Source of the DNA: Ypsolopha sequella
Lineage: Eukaryota > Arthropoda > Insecta > Lepidoptera > Ypsolophidae
Direction: 5' to 3'
DNA: 64,000 nucleotides
Assembly: GCA_934047225.1 (NCBI GenBank)
Contig: OW203990.1
Coordinates: forward strand, 22,361,045 to 22,425,044
Of this stretch, positions 56,501-61,822 are shown one piece after another; the first letter of the stretch is position 1, and the number at the start of each line of letters is the position of its first letter. Made by a program: the position numbers and the translations under genes. The notes beneath the pieces were generated by a model. The model saw nothing but the letters and a program-made list of their open reading frames with translations. It did not search any database and was not told the origin of the DNA.

Positions 56501-59377
56501 CGCGATTCTGCGCTGCTATTGGCCCAATTTATTATAAAACCGCTAGAGACCCAATCAACAACAGAGACGAGAAATAAGTCGCGACCGAGAAATAAGTTCT
56601 TTAGCCACGCCCCCTTTATCCTGATCGGCCTTCAACACCGAGACAACGTACCCGAGGTTCATGAACGAATGTTTTCTAATTTTTAGTGAAATTGTTAGTT
56701 ATAAATAAAGACGATATTTTTGATGGTCGTACTGTGTGCAAATGAAAATAATTAGACATTGGGACACTCGCACAAAACTATTACGAAACGAACGAAGTTC
56801 CAACGTCTCAAATTATGTTAAAGTTGCACAAAATACTATTGCACACAGGCATAAAACATTTTGTATTTGCCAGTAAGTCATCAGGGCGGCGGGATACATC
56901 TCTATTGCCATTTTAGTTGTTATCTGTTGACGATTCAATTTCTTTCATGATGTCACTTATCATAATAAGTCAGGTGAAAACAGGTCTATTAAAAAGCAGT
57001 TACATTCTCCCATAAAATGTTTCAAATCAGCTTTTTCGGAATCACAGTGAGGACATGATTTCTCTAAAGTCATAGTATGACTTACCCTTTGAAAAGAATT
57101 CTAAGAGATATAATGTAAGTTTAACTTTAAAACAATCTCACCTATGCTGCGGCGAGTTCCCAGCGTCATAATGATCTCCCATATCGTCATCAGAGTCCGG
57201 CGCGTCAGCTGCCGCGTCCCCGCCCACCTCGGTCTGCGCCCCCGCGGCCTCTATCTCCGCTTGGAGTGACTGCGTGGGCTCTGACGTGCCGGGCAGGGCT
57301 GGCGCACTAGAGCTTGAAGCTGTGACGTCGCCGAATAGATCGCCTTCAAAGAGACCGCCCGCATCTGTCGAGGACGGTTTAGAGATAATCAGTAGTTGAA
57401 GCAGTGGCGTGCACAGAGTTTCTACACAGGGTAGATAAAAGTCTTACACTTACAAACTCACCACTACCTATAAAATATTGCCGATGAGACGTATGTTGTC
57501 GCAGTGGTCGGGATATACCAAATAATAGCTGCATGTTGTCAAGTTGCTGAAGTTTGCCTCAAATATCCATAATTTTACTGATTTATTGCCATAGGTATCA
57601 ATTTGTGAATACTAGAAGTGGCCTCAAAAATTAATTTCAATTCCGGTTAGAAACGGCCTTTCGCCAGTTTCTTTTTTTTACTAATACACATTTTTGAAAA
57701 TGCACCATTCCTTAACTTTTGAACACAATCTTGCTGGTACAACTTTCACAGTAAACACTGGTAACACTGGCCATTTGATGAAATTTTAAAACGCATTTTT
57801 TTTCATTTTATTGCACTGCTAATCATCAATTTGCGAAACGAACGAACGAAACAATAATGGCCCAAAGGAAGGAAGTTCGCGTCGCGCGCTTTGATTGTCT
57901 AAGGTCACGCATCGAAGGAAGGTGCTTTCGTAAGACTTCGGTAAAATTGTCGGTGAAAGTCGGATACAAACAAATGACATAACGTCAGAGCCTTTGGCTT
58001 TTCCGCCTCTTTTTCGAACGCAAACAAGCGCAACTTTTCCATTGTGTGCCATGTAATTACAATAACGCACACTTACACTTCAACATCGTTATATGACACA
58101 CACATAGAAACCATCAGACACCGTTCCGTGACCACTTACCCTGCGGTCCGAAATAGAATTACAATGGATCATAAGCCATTCACTTCATACTTTCGTAATC
58201 GATTTTAGCGATGTAATTCTATTTCGGACCGCAGGGTTACTATCACTCAGTATCGAATGTACGAGCGAGCGGCGACTCATTCATAAATACACGCAGACCA
58301 CAGTTCCCGCTATTGATGACAGATGGCGCTCGTCGGCGCTACATTGTAGCAGAAAACTGATAATTATAACAGATAATAGTTTTGTAATTCCCCTTAGTTT
58401 TGAACGAGCTTCTTCAAATTATAGGGATCCCAAATACTACTCAAACTTACGTCCAAAATCCCCGACATCCCCTACATCCCCAATAGTCCCGCCAAACCCA
58501 TCATCTAGGGGAGCGTGCGGGGCGGCCTCCATGCGGCGCTCGAGCGTCGGAGCAGTGAGGGTAGGAACCACCCCCGTGCTGGTGCCAGGAACGGAGTCCT
58601 TGTGTGCCAGCTCCAAGGAAGAGCCGTCAGCAAAGAGAAGGTTACTCTGGAAGTTATGGTTAAATTAGTTTGAGGAAATAAATTGAAGCTTGAACTTTGA
58701 AGTGACACATTGTTAACATGATTACAAAGTAGGTACACATAGCGCTATCTAGAGACATTAATATAAATTAATGTGGTTTTGTTAGTGTTTTTTATTTTTT
58801 TATAAAGTAAAATATGTTTAGCTGTTTAATCTTTTAACAGTAAGAACATCCCCTTTGTTAAAGTAAAACACATGGATTGTTTTAAATAAATTTACAATAT
58901 TCTGCTATCTAGTACTAACTTTTTTTTCGTTTGTGGAATGAAAACCCATATTACGATTTTATTCTCAGTGTAGTTAAAGAATTATTCATTTCCTTCTATT
59001 TCAAAAGGAAAATTATAGTACAGTTTTCTTAGATTTAACATGTTCTTTGACTAGGCCTGGCAGAGACCAAGTATTTGTTTCTTATTGGTTTAACAACACT
59101 GCTTTTTTTTAAATTGACTATAGTACTATTTTTAACACAACATTTTGAAATAATCGCAAATCGCTTTCATGTAGCTTATTAACAAGAACATACCTGTTCC
59201 AGCCCTCCTTCATTTCCAATAGCCTCTCTCATGATATCAGGGTTGTCAGTGTCAAAGCCCATGTCACCAAACCCATCATCATGGGTGACAAGGTTTAGAG
59301 AGCCGTAGTCTTCACGCATTGTGATCTCTTCAGCACGGGACTGGTTCAGGGAAAATTGGGCTTCAATATCCACTTCG
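29436..59377 (-). CDS. Rad21: Cohesin kleisin subunit Rad21 (SCC1), 16 exons, 5' end missing
   Basis: Rad21 bridges the SMC1-SMC3 heads of cohesin and is cut by separase at anaphase. Exon 1 here reads [20 protein letters not shown], and NPDIMREA keeps the D-x-x-R separase pattern. Exon 5 has [12 protein letters not shown]. Exon 6 has [13 protein letters not shown] and [20 protein letters not shown], the start of the SA/stromalin-binding region. Exons 15-16 code the C-terminal winged helix that binds SMC1 ([15 protein letters not shown] and [15 protein letters not shown]). The visible part is about 1063 residues, against about 630 for the whole vertebrate protein. The excess is in exons 8-14, which code a Gly/Met/Thr/Pro repeat linker. 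Every splice phase was checked and closes. The N-terminal SMC3-binding domain was not found up to 64000 and must lie further right. Confidence 0.95.
29600..29816 (+). pseudogene. Non-LTR retrotransposon ORF2 C-terminal fragment
   Basis: [18 protein letters not shown], then [15 protein letters not shown] and [18 protein letters not shown], stop TAG 29814-29816. Same cysteine-rich LINE tail as 16465-16692, but the first CxCG is altered to CAYG. It lies antisense in the last Rad21 intron, only 39 bp from the final exon. Confidence 0.75.
30055..30350. mobile_element. MITE family E copy 1
   Basis: Left AGCGGTTTTGCAGCCAGATT with AAAAACCCGC, right GCGGGTTTTTCACAATCCGG with CCGCT. A second copy is at 59560-59850, where the pairing extends through TACACAATACATAGGTAATA. 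Confidence 0.7.
30376..30460. repeat. GC-rich imperfect palindrome
   Basis: CCCGCGCGGCGTGCTGTT and AACAGCAAGCCGCGCGGG are inverted around a core with CATAGAGGAGCG and CGGTTCTCTATG. It abuts the MITE at 30055 and sits in Rad21 intron 15. Confidence 0.65.
30691..30855 (-). CDS. Rad21: Rad21 exon 15 of this window (start of winged helix)
   Basis: Acceptor CCTTTCAG, donor ACAA|GTGCGT. Codes [20 protein letters not shown] then [20 protein letters not shown] and NIRKQ. Equivalent to RWNKRTQQMLHGLQRAL and NRKQ in vertebrates. 55 codons, phase 0 at both ends. Confidence 0.94.
30856..32900. other. Rad21 intron 14, first part: repeats only
   Basis: 31713-31839 is a palindromic MITE (GAGTTTGAAATTTAGTGC paired with ACAATTTCAAACTC, and GTCTAAACAAAGTTAAAA inside). 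31990-32400 shares GGCAGAAAGACCCGCAGTGC-like words with 60730-60790. 32580-32700 has the doubled word TTTCATACATTTGTGTATGA. No exon found. Confidence 0.55.
32917..33178 (+). repeat. GGTTCCGTA-family repeat
   Basis: Starts ACGGCCAAGTGCGAGTCGG with GGGTTCCGTATC and ends CTTTGGGTACGGAACCCTAA. It ends about 80 bp from Rad21 exon 14. Confidence 0.8.
33257..33343 (-). CDS. Rad21: Rad21 exon 14 of this window
   Basis: Acceptor TTGTTTCCAG, donor ACAC|GTAAGA. Codes [20 protein letters not shown] then YDLPPSVEH, 29 codons in phase 0. No known domain; part of the unstructured linker. Included because both splice sites are strong and both phases fit. Confidence 0.85.
33344..34180. other. Rad21 intron 13, unrecognised
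   Basis: 33553-33870 has a (T/C)GG-rich start and ends in TTTGAATTTGAATTTG, which looks like a retroelement tail but carries no protein signature. 33990-34100 holds loose inverted words (TTATAAAACG). Confidence 0.45.
34180..35100 (-). repeat. 204-bp tandem array: four identical units and one decayed unit
   Basis: Units begin on the minus strand at CACGGCATGATGATGCC and repeat at 204-bp spacing. Four copies appear identical. The unit farthest downstream (34300 to about 34196) matches only through AAGCGGGGTGATTACAGAG and then diverges. 204 is divisible by 3, so translation stays in frame. The interior of each unit is CG-rich. Confidence 0.95.
34300..35102 (-). CDS. Rad21: Rad21 exon 13: four 68-aa repeats
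   Basis: Acceptor TTTCACAG at the top and donor TATCAG|GTACGT at 34300. 803 nt code 267 residues: the unit [20 protein letters not shown], then [19 protein letters not shown] and [17 protein letters not shown], joined by VRSVSLQ. The joining segment begins GTACGT in every unit, so each unit ends in a potential donor. Using an earlier donor would give isoforms with one to three units, all in frame with exon 14. The repeats look disordered. No function is known to me. Confidence 0.85.
35273..35400. mobile_element. MITE family F copy 1, TA target
   Basis: CAGTACTCCC at the left is inverted as GGGAGTACTG at the right, with TA on each side, as for Tc1/mariner-type elements. The interior has CTTCGCCACTGTTCGGCAAA. 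Other copies: 38528-38670, 43490-43650, partial 43736-43810. Confidence 0.8.
35462..35734 (-). CDS. Rad21: Rad21 exon 12: nine 10-aa repeats
   Basis: Acceptor CTTCCCAG, donor ACGG|GTAAAT. 273 nt code [20 protein letters not shown] and on, nine copies of a 10-residue unit [10 protein letters not shown] with slight variation (AGLHH, LTP, VGL). The DNA is a 30-bp minisatellite. Phase 1 at both ends. Confidence 0.92.
35735..36372. other. Rad21 intron 11, unrecognised
   Basis: No repeat family or exon recognised. 35990-36005 contains CCTCCCGGGGTCATACC, a lone 17-bp copy of the MTPGG exon repeat in reverse sense, possibly a trace of a lost repeat exon. Confidence 0.5.
36373..36546 (-). CDS. Rad21: Rad21 exon 11: HHGGMTP repeats
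   Basis: Acceptor TTTCATAG, donor CCAG|GTAAGA. Codes [20 protein letters not shown] then six GGMTP units separated by HH or LH. 174 nt, phase 1-1 like its neighbours. Confidence 0.92.
36547..37624. other. Rad21 intron 10, no feature recognised
   Basis: AT-rich throughout. Around 37540-37580 is CTTTGCCTACCCCTCTGGAG with GACAGGCGTGA, a phrase common in moth repeats, followed by a short ATGTATG tract. Confidence 0.45.
37625..37783 (-). CDS. Rad21: Rad21 exon 10: LTPG repeats
   Basis: Acceptor CCATACAG, donor GCTG|GTAAGT. Codes [20 protein letters not shown] then [17 protein letters not shown] and [10 protein letters not shown]. 159 nt, phase 1-1. Confidence 0.92.
37893..38239. mobile_element. 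hAT-type MITE in Rad21 intron 9
   Basis: Left CAGTGGTTCCCAAAG, right TTTGGAAAACCCTG. The flanks ATCTAGTT and ATCTAGAT are an 8-bp duplication with one change. The interior has GGGTCGCGACCCA. 347 bp. Confidence 0.8.
38328..38397. mobile_element. MITE family B, truncated
   Basis: Only the right part remains: AAGACAGAACGCTTAAATC to TTACACCGAATCGACAC. Confidence 0.6.
38528..38670. mobile_element. MITE family F copy 2, TA target
   Basis: CAGTGCTCCCAAAGTAATAA and TTATTACTTGGGGAGTATTG are inverted, with TA on both sides. It ends 37 bp from Rad21 exon 9. Confidence 0.8.
38707..38787 (-). CDS. Rad21: Rad21 exon 9 of this window
   Basis: Acceptor GTGTAG, donor CCAG|GTACAC. 81 nt code [20 protein letters not shown] then DMLPATP. 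Phase 1-1. The acceptor lacks a strong pyrimidine tract, but the frame and phase fit. Confidence 0.8.
38922..39161. mobile_element. MITE with GTCAACGTCACGGC ends
   Basis: Left TCAACGTCACGGCAAACG with TTCAGTATGAGTAGTG, right CACTCATAATGAACG-type bases with TTTGCCGTGACGTTGA. Arms of about 35 bp. No frame of note. Confidence 0.65.
39567..39835 (+). repeat. tRNA-derived SINE, partly duplicated
   Basis: CCTAAGTGGTATAGTCTCGG looks like an A box and CACGGGTTCCAATTCC a B box of RNA polymerase III. The second half, from CTTACTAATCCAGAGGTCAC, recurs about 130 bp later. The acceptor stem is not formed, so this is a SINE head rather than a working tRNA gene. Confidence 0.6.
40238..40632 (-). repeat. Repeat family C copy 3
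   Basis: Inverse orientation: starts AGTAGTTTATGCTACGAGGG and ends CGAGCACTTGCATTTAAAAA. The fold-back part GCGCAGCGAGTGTTTTAAAC is intact. Confidence 0.75.
40980..41073 (-). CDS. Rad21: Rad21 exon 8 of this window
   Basis: Acceptor TGTTCAG, donor ATCG|GTAAGT. 94 nt code [20 protein letters not shown] then [11 protein letters not shown]. Similar in style to the PPVELPPEEPP linker of vertebrate RAD21. Confidence 0.88.
41438..41834. mobile_element. Inverted-repeat element enclosing a tRNA-like sequence
   Basis: Left ATTAACATTATACATATC then ATTGCAGTATAGAAACGCAG, right CTGCGTTTCTATACTGCAAT then ATAATGTTAAT. Arms are about 46 bp with few mismatches. An internal third copy of ATCATTGCAGTATGG lies at 41647, just before the tRNA-like part. 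Confidence 0.75.
41697..41769 (+). tRNA. tRNA-like sequence, degenerate acceptor stem
   Basis: TAGCTCAGAGGTTATAGC fits the D-arm and A box. CCCGGGTTCGATTCCCGGG is a perfect T-arm with B box GGTTCGATTCC. The middle TCGC-CCGGCAA-GCGA would give anticodon GGC (Ala). The 7-bp acceptor stem pairs only partly and no CCA or T-run follows closely, so it is more likely a captured or SINE-type tRNA head than a functional gene. Confidence 0.4.
41966..42116. repeat. Imperfect inverted repeat near Rad21 exon 7
   Basis: CAACATCTCCGTAT with GAGTTTCAAACT is paired with AGTTTCAAACGCAACGATAC and GGAGATG. About 150 bp. Confidence 0.5.
42235..42372 (-). CDS. Rad21: Rad21 exon 7 of this window
   Basis: Acceptor ACTTGCAG, donor GGAG|GTAATA. 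46 codons: [20 protein letters not shown] then [19 protein letters not shown]. Basic C-terminal half with a likely nuclear-localisation run (KRPGRKRK). Phase 0-0. Confidence 0.88.
42373..43201. other. Rad21 intron 6 with an exon relic
   Basis: Apart from the pseudo-exon at 43113-43183 I see no exon. In particular I looked for and did not find the LFTRCL-type helix that follows LPAQP in vertebrate RAD21. Confidence 0.5.
43113..43183 (-). pseudogene. Partial duplicate of Rad21 exon 6
   Basis: Minus-strand AATCAACTAAGTAACACATC onward repeats part of exon 6 with one base change, lacks an 18-bp stretch after CTGGCG (the part for PPTRRL), and continues ATGCACTGAAAGGAGACCGG, where the exon's TGG has become a stop. 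It lies 19 bp inside the intron after exon 6 and is not expected to be spliced in. Confidence 0.85.
43202..43422 (-). CDS. Rad21: Rad21 exon 6 (SA-binding region)
   Basis: Acceptor TTTGACAG, donor TAAG|GTAACT. Codes [20 protein letters not shown], then [20 protein letters not shown] and [18 protein letters not shown]. This is the best conserved internal block of RAD21. Confidence 0.97.
43490..43810. repeat. MITE family F, two degraded copies
   Basis: AATCTTCGCCACCCTTCGGC at 43520 and AATCTTCGCCACTCTTCGGC at 43770 mark two remnants. A further inverse scrap is at 43945 (ACAGTGGCGAAGATT). Confidence 0.6.
45112..45558 (-). pseudogene. Element protein, central part, broken
   Basis: Two frames separated by a stop: [20 protein letters not shown] then [14 protein letters not shown], and [20 protein letters not shown] then [20 protein letters not shown]. 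The family, which I know from many fish, cnidarian and arthropod genomes, normally continues SxHEEADTR, RDTDVLLLL and TGCDT, a layout like FEN1/PIN nucleases. Here it stops shortly after SSDHEG, so the acidic catalytic part is deleted. Confidence 0.6.
45997..46728 (-). pseudogene. Element protein, N-terminal part (243 codons)
   Basis: Starts [20 protein letters not shown]; contains [20 protein letters not shown] and [20 protein letters not shown]. No catalytic motif is visible in this part. It ends with ATGS and TAA in a stretch where the right copy differs, so this stop may be secondary. The first Met may not be the original start. Confidence 0.6.
46710..46863. repeat. Short inverted repeat, 17-bp arms
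   Basis: CTATCATCAAAAACATAG at 46717 is inverted as CTATGTTTTTGATGATAG at 46842. It overlaps the N-terminus of the element frame. Confidence 0.65.
46971..47403 (+). repeat. GGTTCCGTA-family repeat, long variant
   Basis: Starts AAAACCGGACAAGTGCGTGC with AGGGTTCCGTAG, ends AAACGGAACCCTGAA. Contains a short triple ATCTGTACTCG repeat near 47198-47225 and a run of nine G at about 47333. Confidence 0.6.
47712..47953. mobile_element. MITE with 16-bp ends and TAA duplication
   Basis: TGCAGCCAAATTCATA at the left is exactly inverted at the right; TAA flanks both sides. 242 bp. TWA-type 3-bp duplications are usual for PIF/Harbinger. Confidence 0.75.
47954..48327. other. No recognisable feature
   Basis: Part of the long Rad21 intron; no repeat or exon recognised. 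Confidence 0.45.
48328..48689 (+). repeat. Repeat family C copy 4
   Basis: From TTTTCAATGCATGTGCTCG to TTGTAGCATAAACTACTATT, with a shortened terminal fold-back (the ACACTCGCTACG part is missing). Confidence 0.75.
48850..49160 (+). repeat. GGTTCCGTA-family repeat
   Basis: AAAAACCGGCCAAGTGCGAG at the left and GGGTACGGAACCCTAAAAAC at the right. Preceded directly by another repeat end (ACTACGGAACCCTAAAAA) with a GACA tract near 48793-48812. Confidence 0.8.
49531..49995 (+). pseudogene. Element protein, central part, broken (right copy)
   Basis: [20 protein letters not shown], then [19 protein letters not shown] (the HVLFDRYE part is lost in the left copy), a stop after LLPRK, and [20 protein letters not shown] to CLSHRQQML. 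The chain jumps to the same CLSHRQQML end as the left copy, so the large C-terminal deletion predates their separation. Confidence 0.6.
50808..50884 (+). pseudogene. THAP-domain first exon
   Basis: ATG opens [20 protein letters not shown] then DITFHS, followed at once by the donor GTAAGT. C-x4-C with a following FH is the start of the THAP zinc finger (C2CH), the DNA-binding module of P-type transposases and many host proteins. A TATAAAA-type word (CTATAAAATCC) lies 25 bp upstream. No second exon with the CxxH part was found downstream, so it is a fragment. Confidence 0.65.
51727..51990 (-). repeat. GGTTCCGTA-family repeat
   Basis: AGGGTTCCGTACCCAAAGGG at the left, ACGGAACCCTTCGTGGCCGG at the right; inverse of the copy at 48850. 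It abuts the right end of the large element. Confidence 0.8.
52150..52320. mobile_element. MITE family A copy 3
   Basis: TAAAGCCGATTCTGAAGGC and GCCTTCAGAATCGGCTTTA are perfectly inverted; TTTAGTTTTAGTGCAGTCAA pairs inside. The least decayed copy of family A. Confidence 0.8.
52699..52983 (+). repeat. Direct duplication of about 135 bp
   Basis: AGCATGAACTTGGTATCGAC starts both units (52699 area and 52853 area); both end CGTGCTCGCATAGCTGG. The first unit has an extra TTTGGGATTTATCAATT piece. Confidence 0.75.
53401..53760 (+). repeat. RTE-like LINE 3' end
   Basis: Starts GGTGGTAGAGCTGATGCCGG, contains AAAGGCTTATGTCCAGCAGT and ends in (GATG)/(GGAT) repeats, the usual tail of moth RTE elements. 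The first 130 bp recur at 3691. Confidence 0.65.
53903..54747 (+). repeat. 42-bp minisatellite, about 20 units
   Basis: The unit TTTGTCGTGGTAGGTGGATT plus GTTCTTCAGGNAGCACTTATC repeats head to tail. The only visible variation is G or T at one base: units 1-4 read CAGGGAG, later ones CAGGTAG, and one unit around 54393 is CAGGGAG again. Because 42 is a multiple of 3, two forward frames stay open for 230 to 860 nt. These are byproducts, not genes: no start context and no homology. It lies in the long Rad21 intron. Confidence 0.95.
54800..55300. other. Repeat edge, otherwise unrecognised
   Basis: 54799-54845 has ATGGGCGTAGCCAGGGGGG, the end of a common insect element also seen inverted at 15545-15590 (CCCCCCCTGGCTACG). 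The rest shows an inverse pair TTGACAATTCATTTAAATTT at about 55068-55108. Confidence 0.45.
55306..55462 (-). CDS. Rad21: Rad21 exon 5 of this window
   Basis: Acceptor AATTATAG, donor AAGG|GTGAGT. Codes [20 protein letters not shown] then [20 protein letters not shown]. Corresponds to TTLVPNEEEAFALEPID in vertebrates. Confidence 0.93.
55654..55790. mobile_element. MITE family B copy
   Basis: GAGTCGATTCGGTTTAACAT at the left, AGTTTAGTCCTGTCAAATAA at the right, with TTGTCTTTTCGATAAAG in the centre. The right terminus is shortened. Confidence 0.6.
56077..56188 (-). CDS. Rad21: Rad21 exon 4 of this window
   Basis: Acceptor TATTGTCAG, donor TATG|GTAATA. 112 nt code [20 protein letters not shown] then [18 protein letters not shown]. 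Pro-rich; phases fit exons 3 and 5. Confidence 0.88.
56189..57141. other. Rad21 intron 3 with one repeat
   Basis: 56400-56640 is the second copy of the repeat at 6226, here with CCCTAGTGAGTCTAGGG. No other feature recognised. Confidence 0.5.
57142..57364 (-). CDS. Rad21: Rad21 exon 3 of this window
   Basis: Acceptor TCGACAG, donor ATAG|GTGAGA. Codes [20 protein letters not shown] then [20 protein letters not shown] and PQH. GGLFEGD matches the DGGIFDD repeat of vertebrate RAD21; the rest is acidic and disordered. Confidence 0.92.
58139..58236. mobile_element. 98-bp palindromic MITE, TTA duplication
   Basis: CCCTGCGGTCCGAAATAGAA plus TTAC (58139-58162) is perfectly inverted at 58213-58236. 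TTA flanks both sides. It is small enough to form one hairpin; PIF/Harbinger-type target. Confidence 0.8.
58451..58646 (-). CDS. Rad21: Rad21 exon 2 of this window
   Basis: Acceptor ACTTCCAG, donor GGAC|GTAAGT. Codes [20 protein letters not shown] then [18 protein letters not shown] and DVGDVGDFG. SNLLxE at the start matches the SNLLLESEQS segment of vertebrate RAD21. Confidence 0.92.
59194..59377 (-). CDS. Rad21: Rad21 exon 1 of this window (separase-site exon)
   Basis: Acceptor TCTCTGCAG, donor ACAG|GTATGT. Codes [20 protein letters not shown] then [18 protein letters not shown] and [18 protein letters not shown]. It begins with the last base of a codon, so at least one exon lies upstream. 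Confidence 0.96.
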
Positions 59378-59417
59378 CTGCAGAGAAAAAGAAATTTATT
59401 TTTAAATAATTAGAACT

Positions 59418-59505
59418 ACAACTGGCGGGCCATTTCCGGCCCACGAACGGTTTCAATCCGGCCCGCGACCATCGTAAATAGTGCACTTGATTACATCATA
59501 GACAA
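59418..59505. mobile_element. Fragment of the 7086 hAT-type family
   Basis: GGCCCGCGACCATCGTAAAT then AGTGCACTTGATTACAT matches the left part of the element at 7086. It is 41 bp from Rad21 exon 1. Confidence 0.6.
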
Positions 59506-59559
59506 ACAATACAAGGCTTCCAAATTGAAAATTACAGTACTAGAGCGAAGTCGGTTACT

Positions 59560-59850
59560 AAGAGCGGTTTCGCAGCCGGATTGTGAAAAACCCGCACTTT
59601 TCTAATTAGTCGAAACAAAACGCGTCAATTCAAAATTCACTCAATAGTTATTCAACAAAACCTTATTACCTATGTATTGTGTATGTTGCCATCGTAAAGT
59701 TTCCGTTTGTAATCAGAATATTTGAAGTCATAAGTAAATCAGAATTTTAGAATTTCAAAAATTTTGAGGTTCCAATTTATAGAAACCAATGGAAACTTTG
59801 CGATGGGAACATACACAATACATAGGTAATAAGGTTTTGTTGAATAACTA
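59560..59850. mobile_element. MITE family E copy 2
   Basis: AGAGCGGTTTCGCAGCCGG at the left; inside, AACAAAACCTTATTACCTAT and ATAGGTAATAAGGTTTTGTT are inverted over about 45 bp. Confidence 0.65.
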
Positions 59851-60289
59851 TTAAAAATATCTAAATATCTATATGAATAGCTTTTTATTATATTAAAAAG
59901 CTTATTGTAAAAATATATACTTTTACTATATTTACTGGCACTAGTTTCGAGAAATCTTTAAAAAACCACAAAAATATGTATGTCGTCCTCTTATCTCCGA
60001 AATTGGTAAATCGAAAAATATAAAAAAAATGTCAATTATAGCTCATAACTGACTAATTACAGGAAAACTAGCACTTGAAAAAAGTTGAGCACAAATGAGA
60101 AATATAAAAAAAGAAGAAAAATATATTTAAAAAAATATATACTATATAATACAATACGAGTATCAAATTAAAGGTATTAAAATGCTAATTATAAAAATAT
60201 ATAGTATGGCTATATTTTATTGCACCTTTTCCGAGAAATCCTTGAAAAGCCATAAAAATATTATCCCTCCCCTTATCTCCAAAACTGGT

Positions 60290-60460
60290 GGACCGAAAAA
60301 TATGAAAAAAGTCATGGTAATATGTGTTTACGTAAAGATTACAGGAAAATAAAATGGTTGAGAATTTCACGAAAAAAAAATTACAAAATTCAATTTATCA
60401 TCCACAATACGGAACCCTAGGTACGCGAGTCTGACTTGCACTTGACCGATTTTTTTATAC
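60290..60460 (-). repeat. GGTTCCGTA-family repeat variant
   Basis: ACCGAAAAATATGAAAAAAG, ATACGGAACCCTAGGTACGC and TTGCACTTGACCGATTTTTT are shared with 16150-16420. Confidence 0.5.
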
Positions 60461-61120
60461 TGTGATCTTCACCCAGTTGAGGTACATGGGATTACTTCGG
60501 GAATAAAGTAAACTACCAAATTGGTTGAGCCGCATCGAACTTAGTACCTACCGACATCTGTTTTTGAATTCTGACAAAAATTACGTTCTTATCTGAGTTC
60601 CGAATCCAAAGAAGTAGGCGGCAACATCGATAGTTCTCTACTTGTTTTATTACATTTACAGTAGGCGCACTTTGTGTAACTCATTTTACACGGTCGGAAA
60701 TTAAGAGGATAGGTTCCGCTTGCATACTATCCTGTTACTCCGTGCGGAAAGACCCGCAGTGTGAGAGGGACGGATTCTTGAAAAAAGTCAAAATTTTATT
60801 ATTTAAAAAAAAGCAAAGTTGCTATAAAATAAATATCTGTCCCGTTAAGAGTTTAATAAAGTTTATACAGAATTTATTCCATAAATAATATGAACGGGTT
60901 TTTACTTTAATAAATTTAAACCTCGACATGAAAACTTTTTTTAGAGCCATCTTGGGCACTTTATTTCTCCATATTCAAATGACTTCTTAGGATTCTGTTT
61001 TGATATGTGTGTGTATTATATTCCCGAAAGAAATACATATTTTTTCTTTTTTATGTAGTATGGCTAGATTCTTCAAACCAGGGAGAATAAATTATGGTTT
61101 TGCAGAAACTATCCTCTTAA

Positions 61121-61818
61121 GGGTCGGTTGCACCAAACATGCTCTCGCGTTTGGACAATTTAACATATTAAAACAAAATATTTTTAACAAATAAAATTTG
61201 AAGTTGAACTACATTATAATTTTTCAGATTTGACACAAGTATCATAATCATCGAGAAAAAAAATCGGTAAGATCACTAAAATCACGAAAAACGTAATTTG
61301 GCGTTGCAAACAGAAAAAAAATATTTTTTTTGATCCATATTGAATTTTTTTTTTTGCGTGATAAGATCAAAGTACCTTATTCATATAATTTTTTTTTCCT
61401 TTCCTTATTTAAAAAGAAATACACAAACTTTAAAATTCTTCTTGCGTAATTTTTTTGTATAGGAAAAATGTTGAATGTTGGAGTATTTCTTTATAATAAC
61501 AAAAGGAAATACAAGATAAAAAAAATCTGTAAAGGCTACTTTCATTTCTTTACTCTATAAAAAAATATTTTATTTTGTTGTTAGAATAGTAGACTCATCA
61601 TACTAGTTCCAAAGCCAAATTACGTTTTCCGTGATTTTAGTGATCTTTCCGATTTTTTTTCTCGATGATTGTGATACTTGTGTTAAATCTGAAACATTAT
61701 AATGTACATAAGTTCAACTTCTTAACTAAGTACTTACACAAATTTTATTTGTTAAAAATATTTTATTTTATTTTGTTAAATTGTCCAAACGCGAAAGCAT
61801 GCTTGGCGCAAGCGACCC
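61121..61818. mobile_element. Fold-back element with TTAA target, long TIRs
   Basis: GGGTCGGTTGCACCAAACAT at the left and TTGGCGCAAGCGACCC at the right, each next to TTAA (61117-61120, 61819-61822). The inverse match continues for about 180 bp, including CATCGAGAAAAAAAATCGG and its complement. TTAA duplication fits piggyBac- or Kolobok-type elements. No transposase. Confidence 0.85.
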
Positions 61819-61822
61819 TTAA

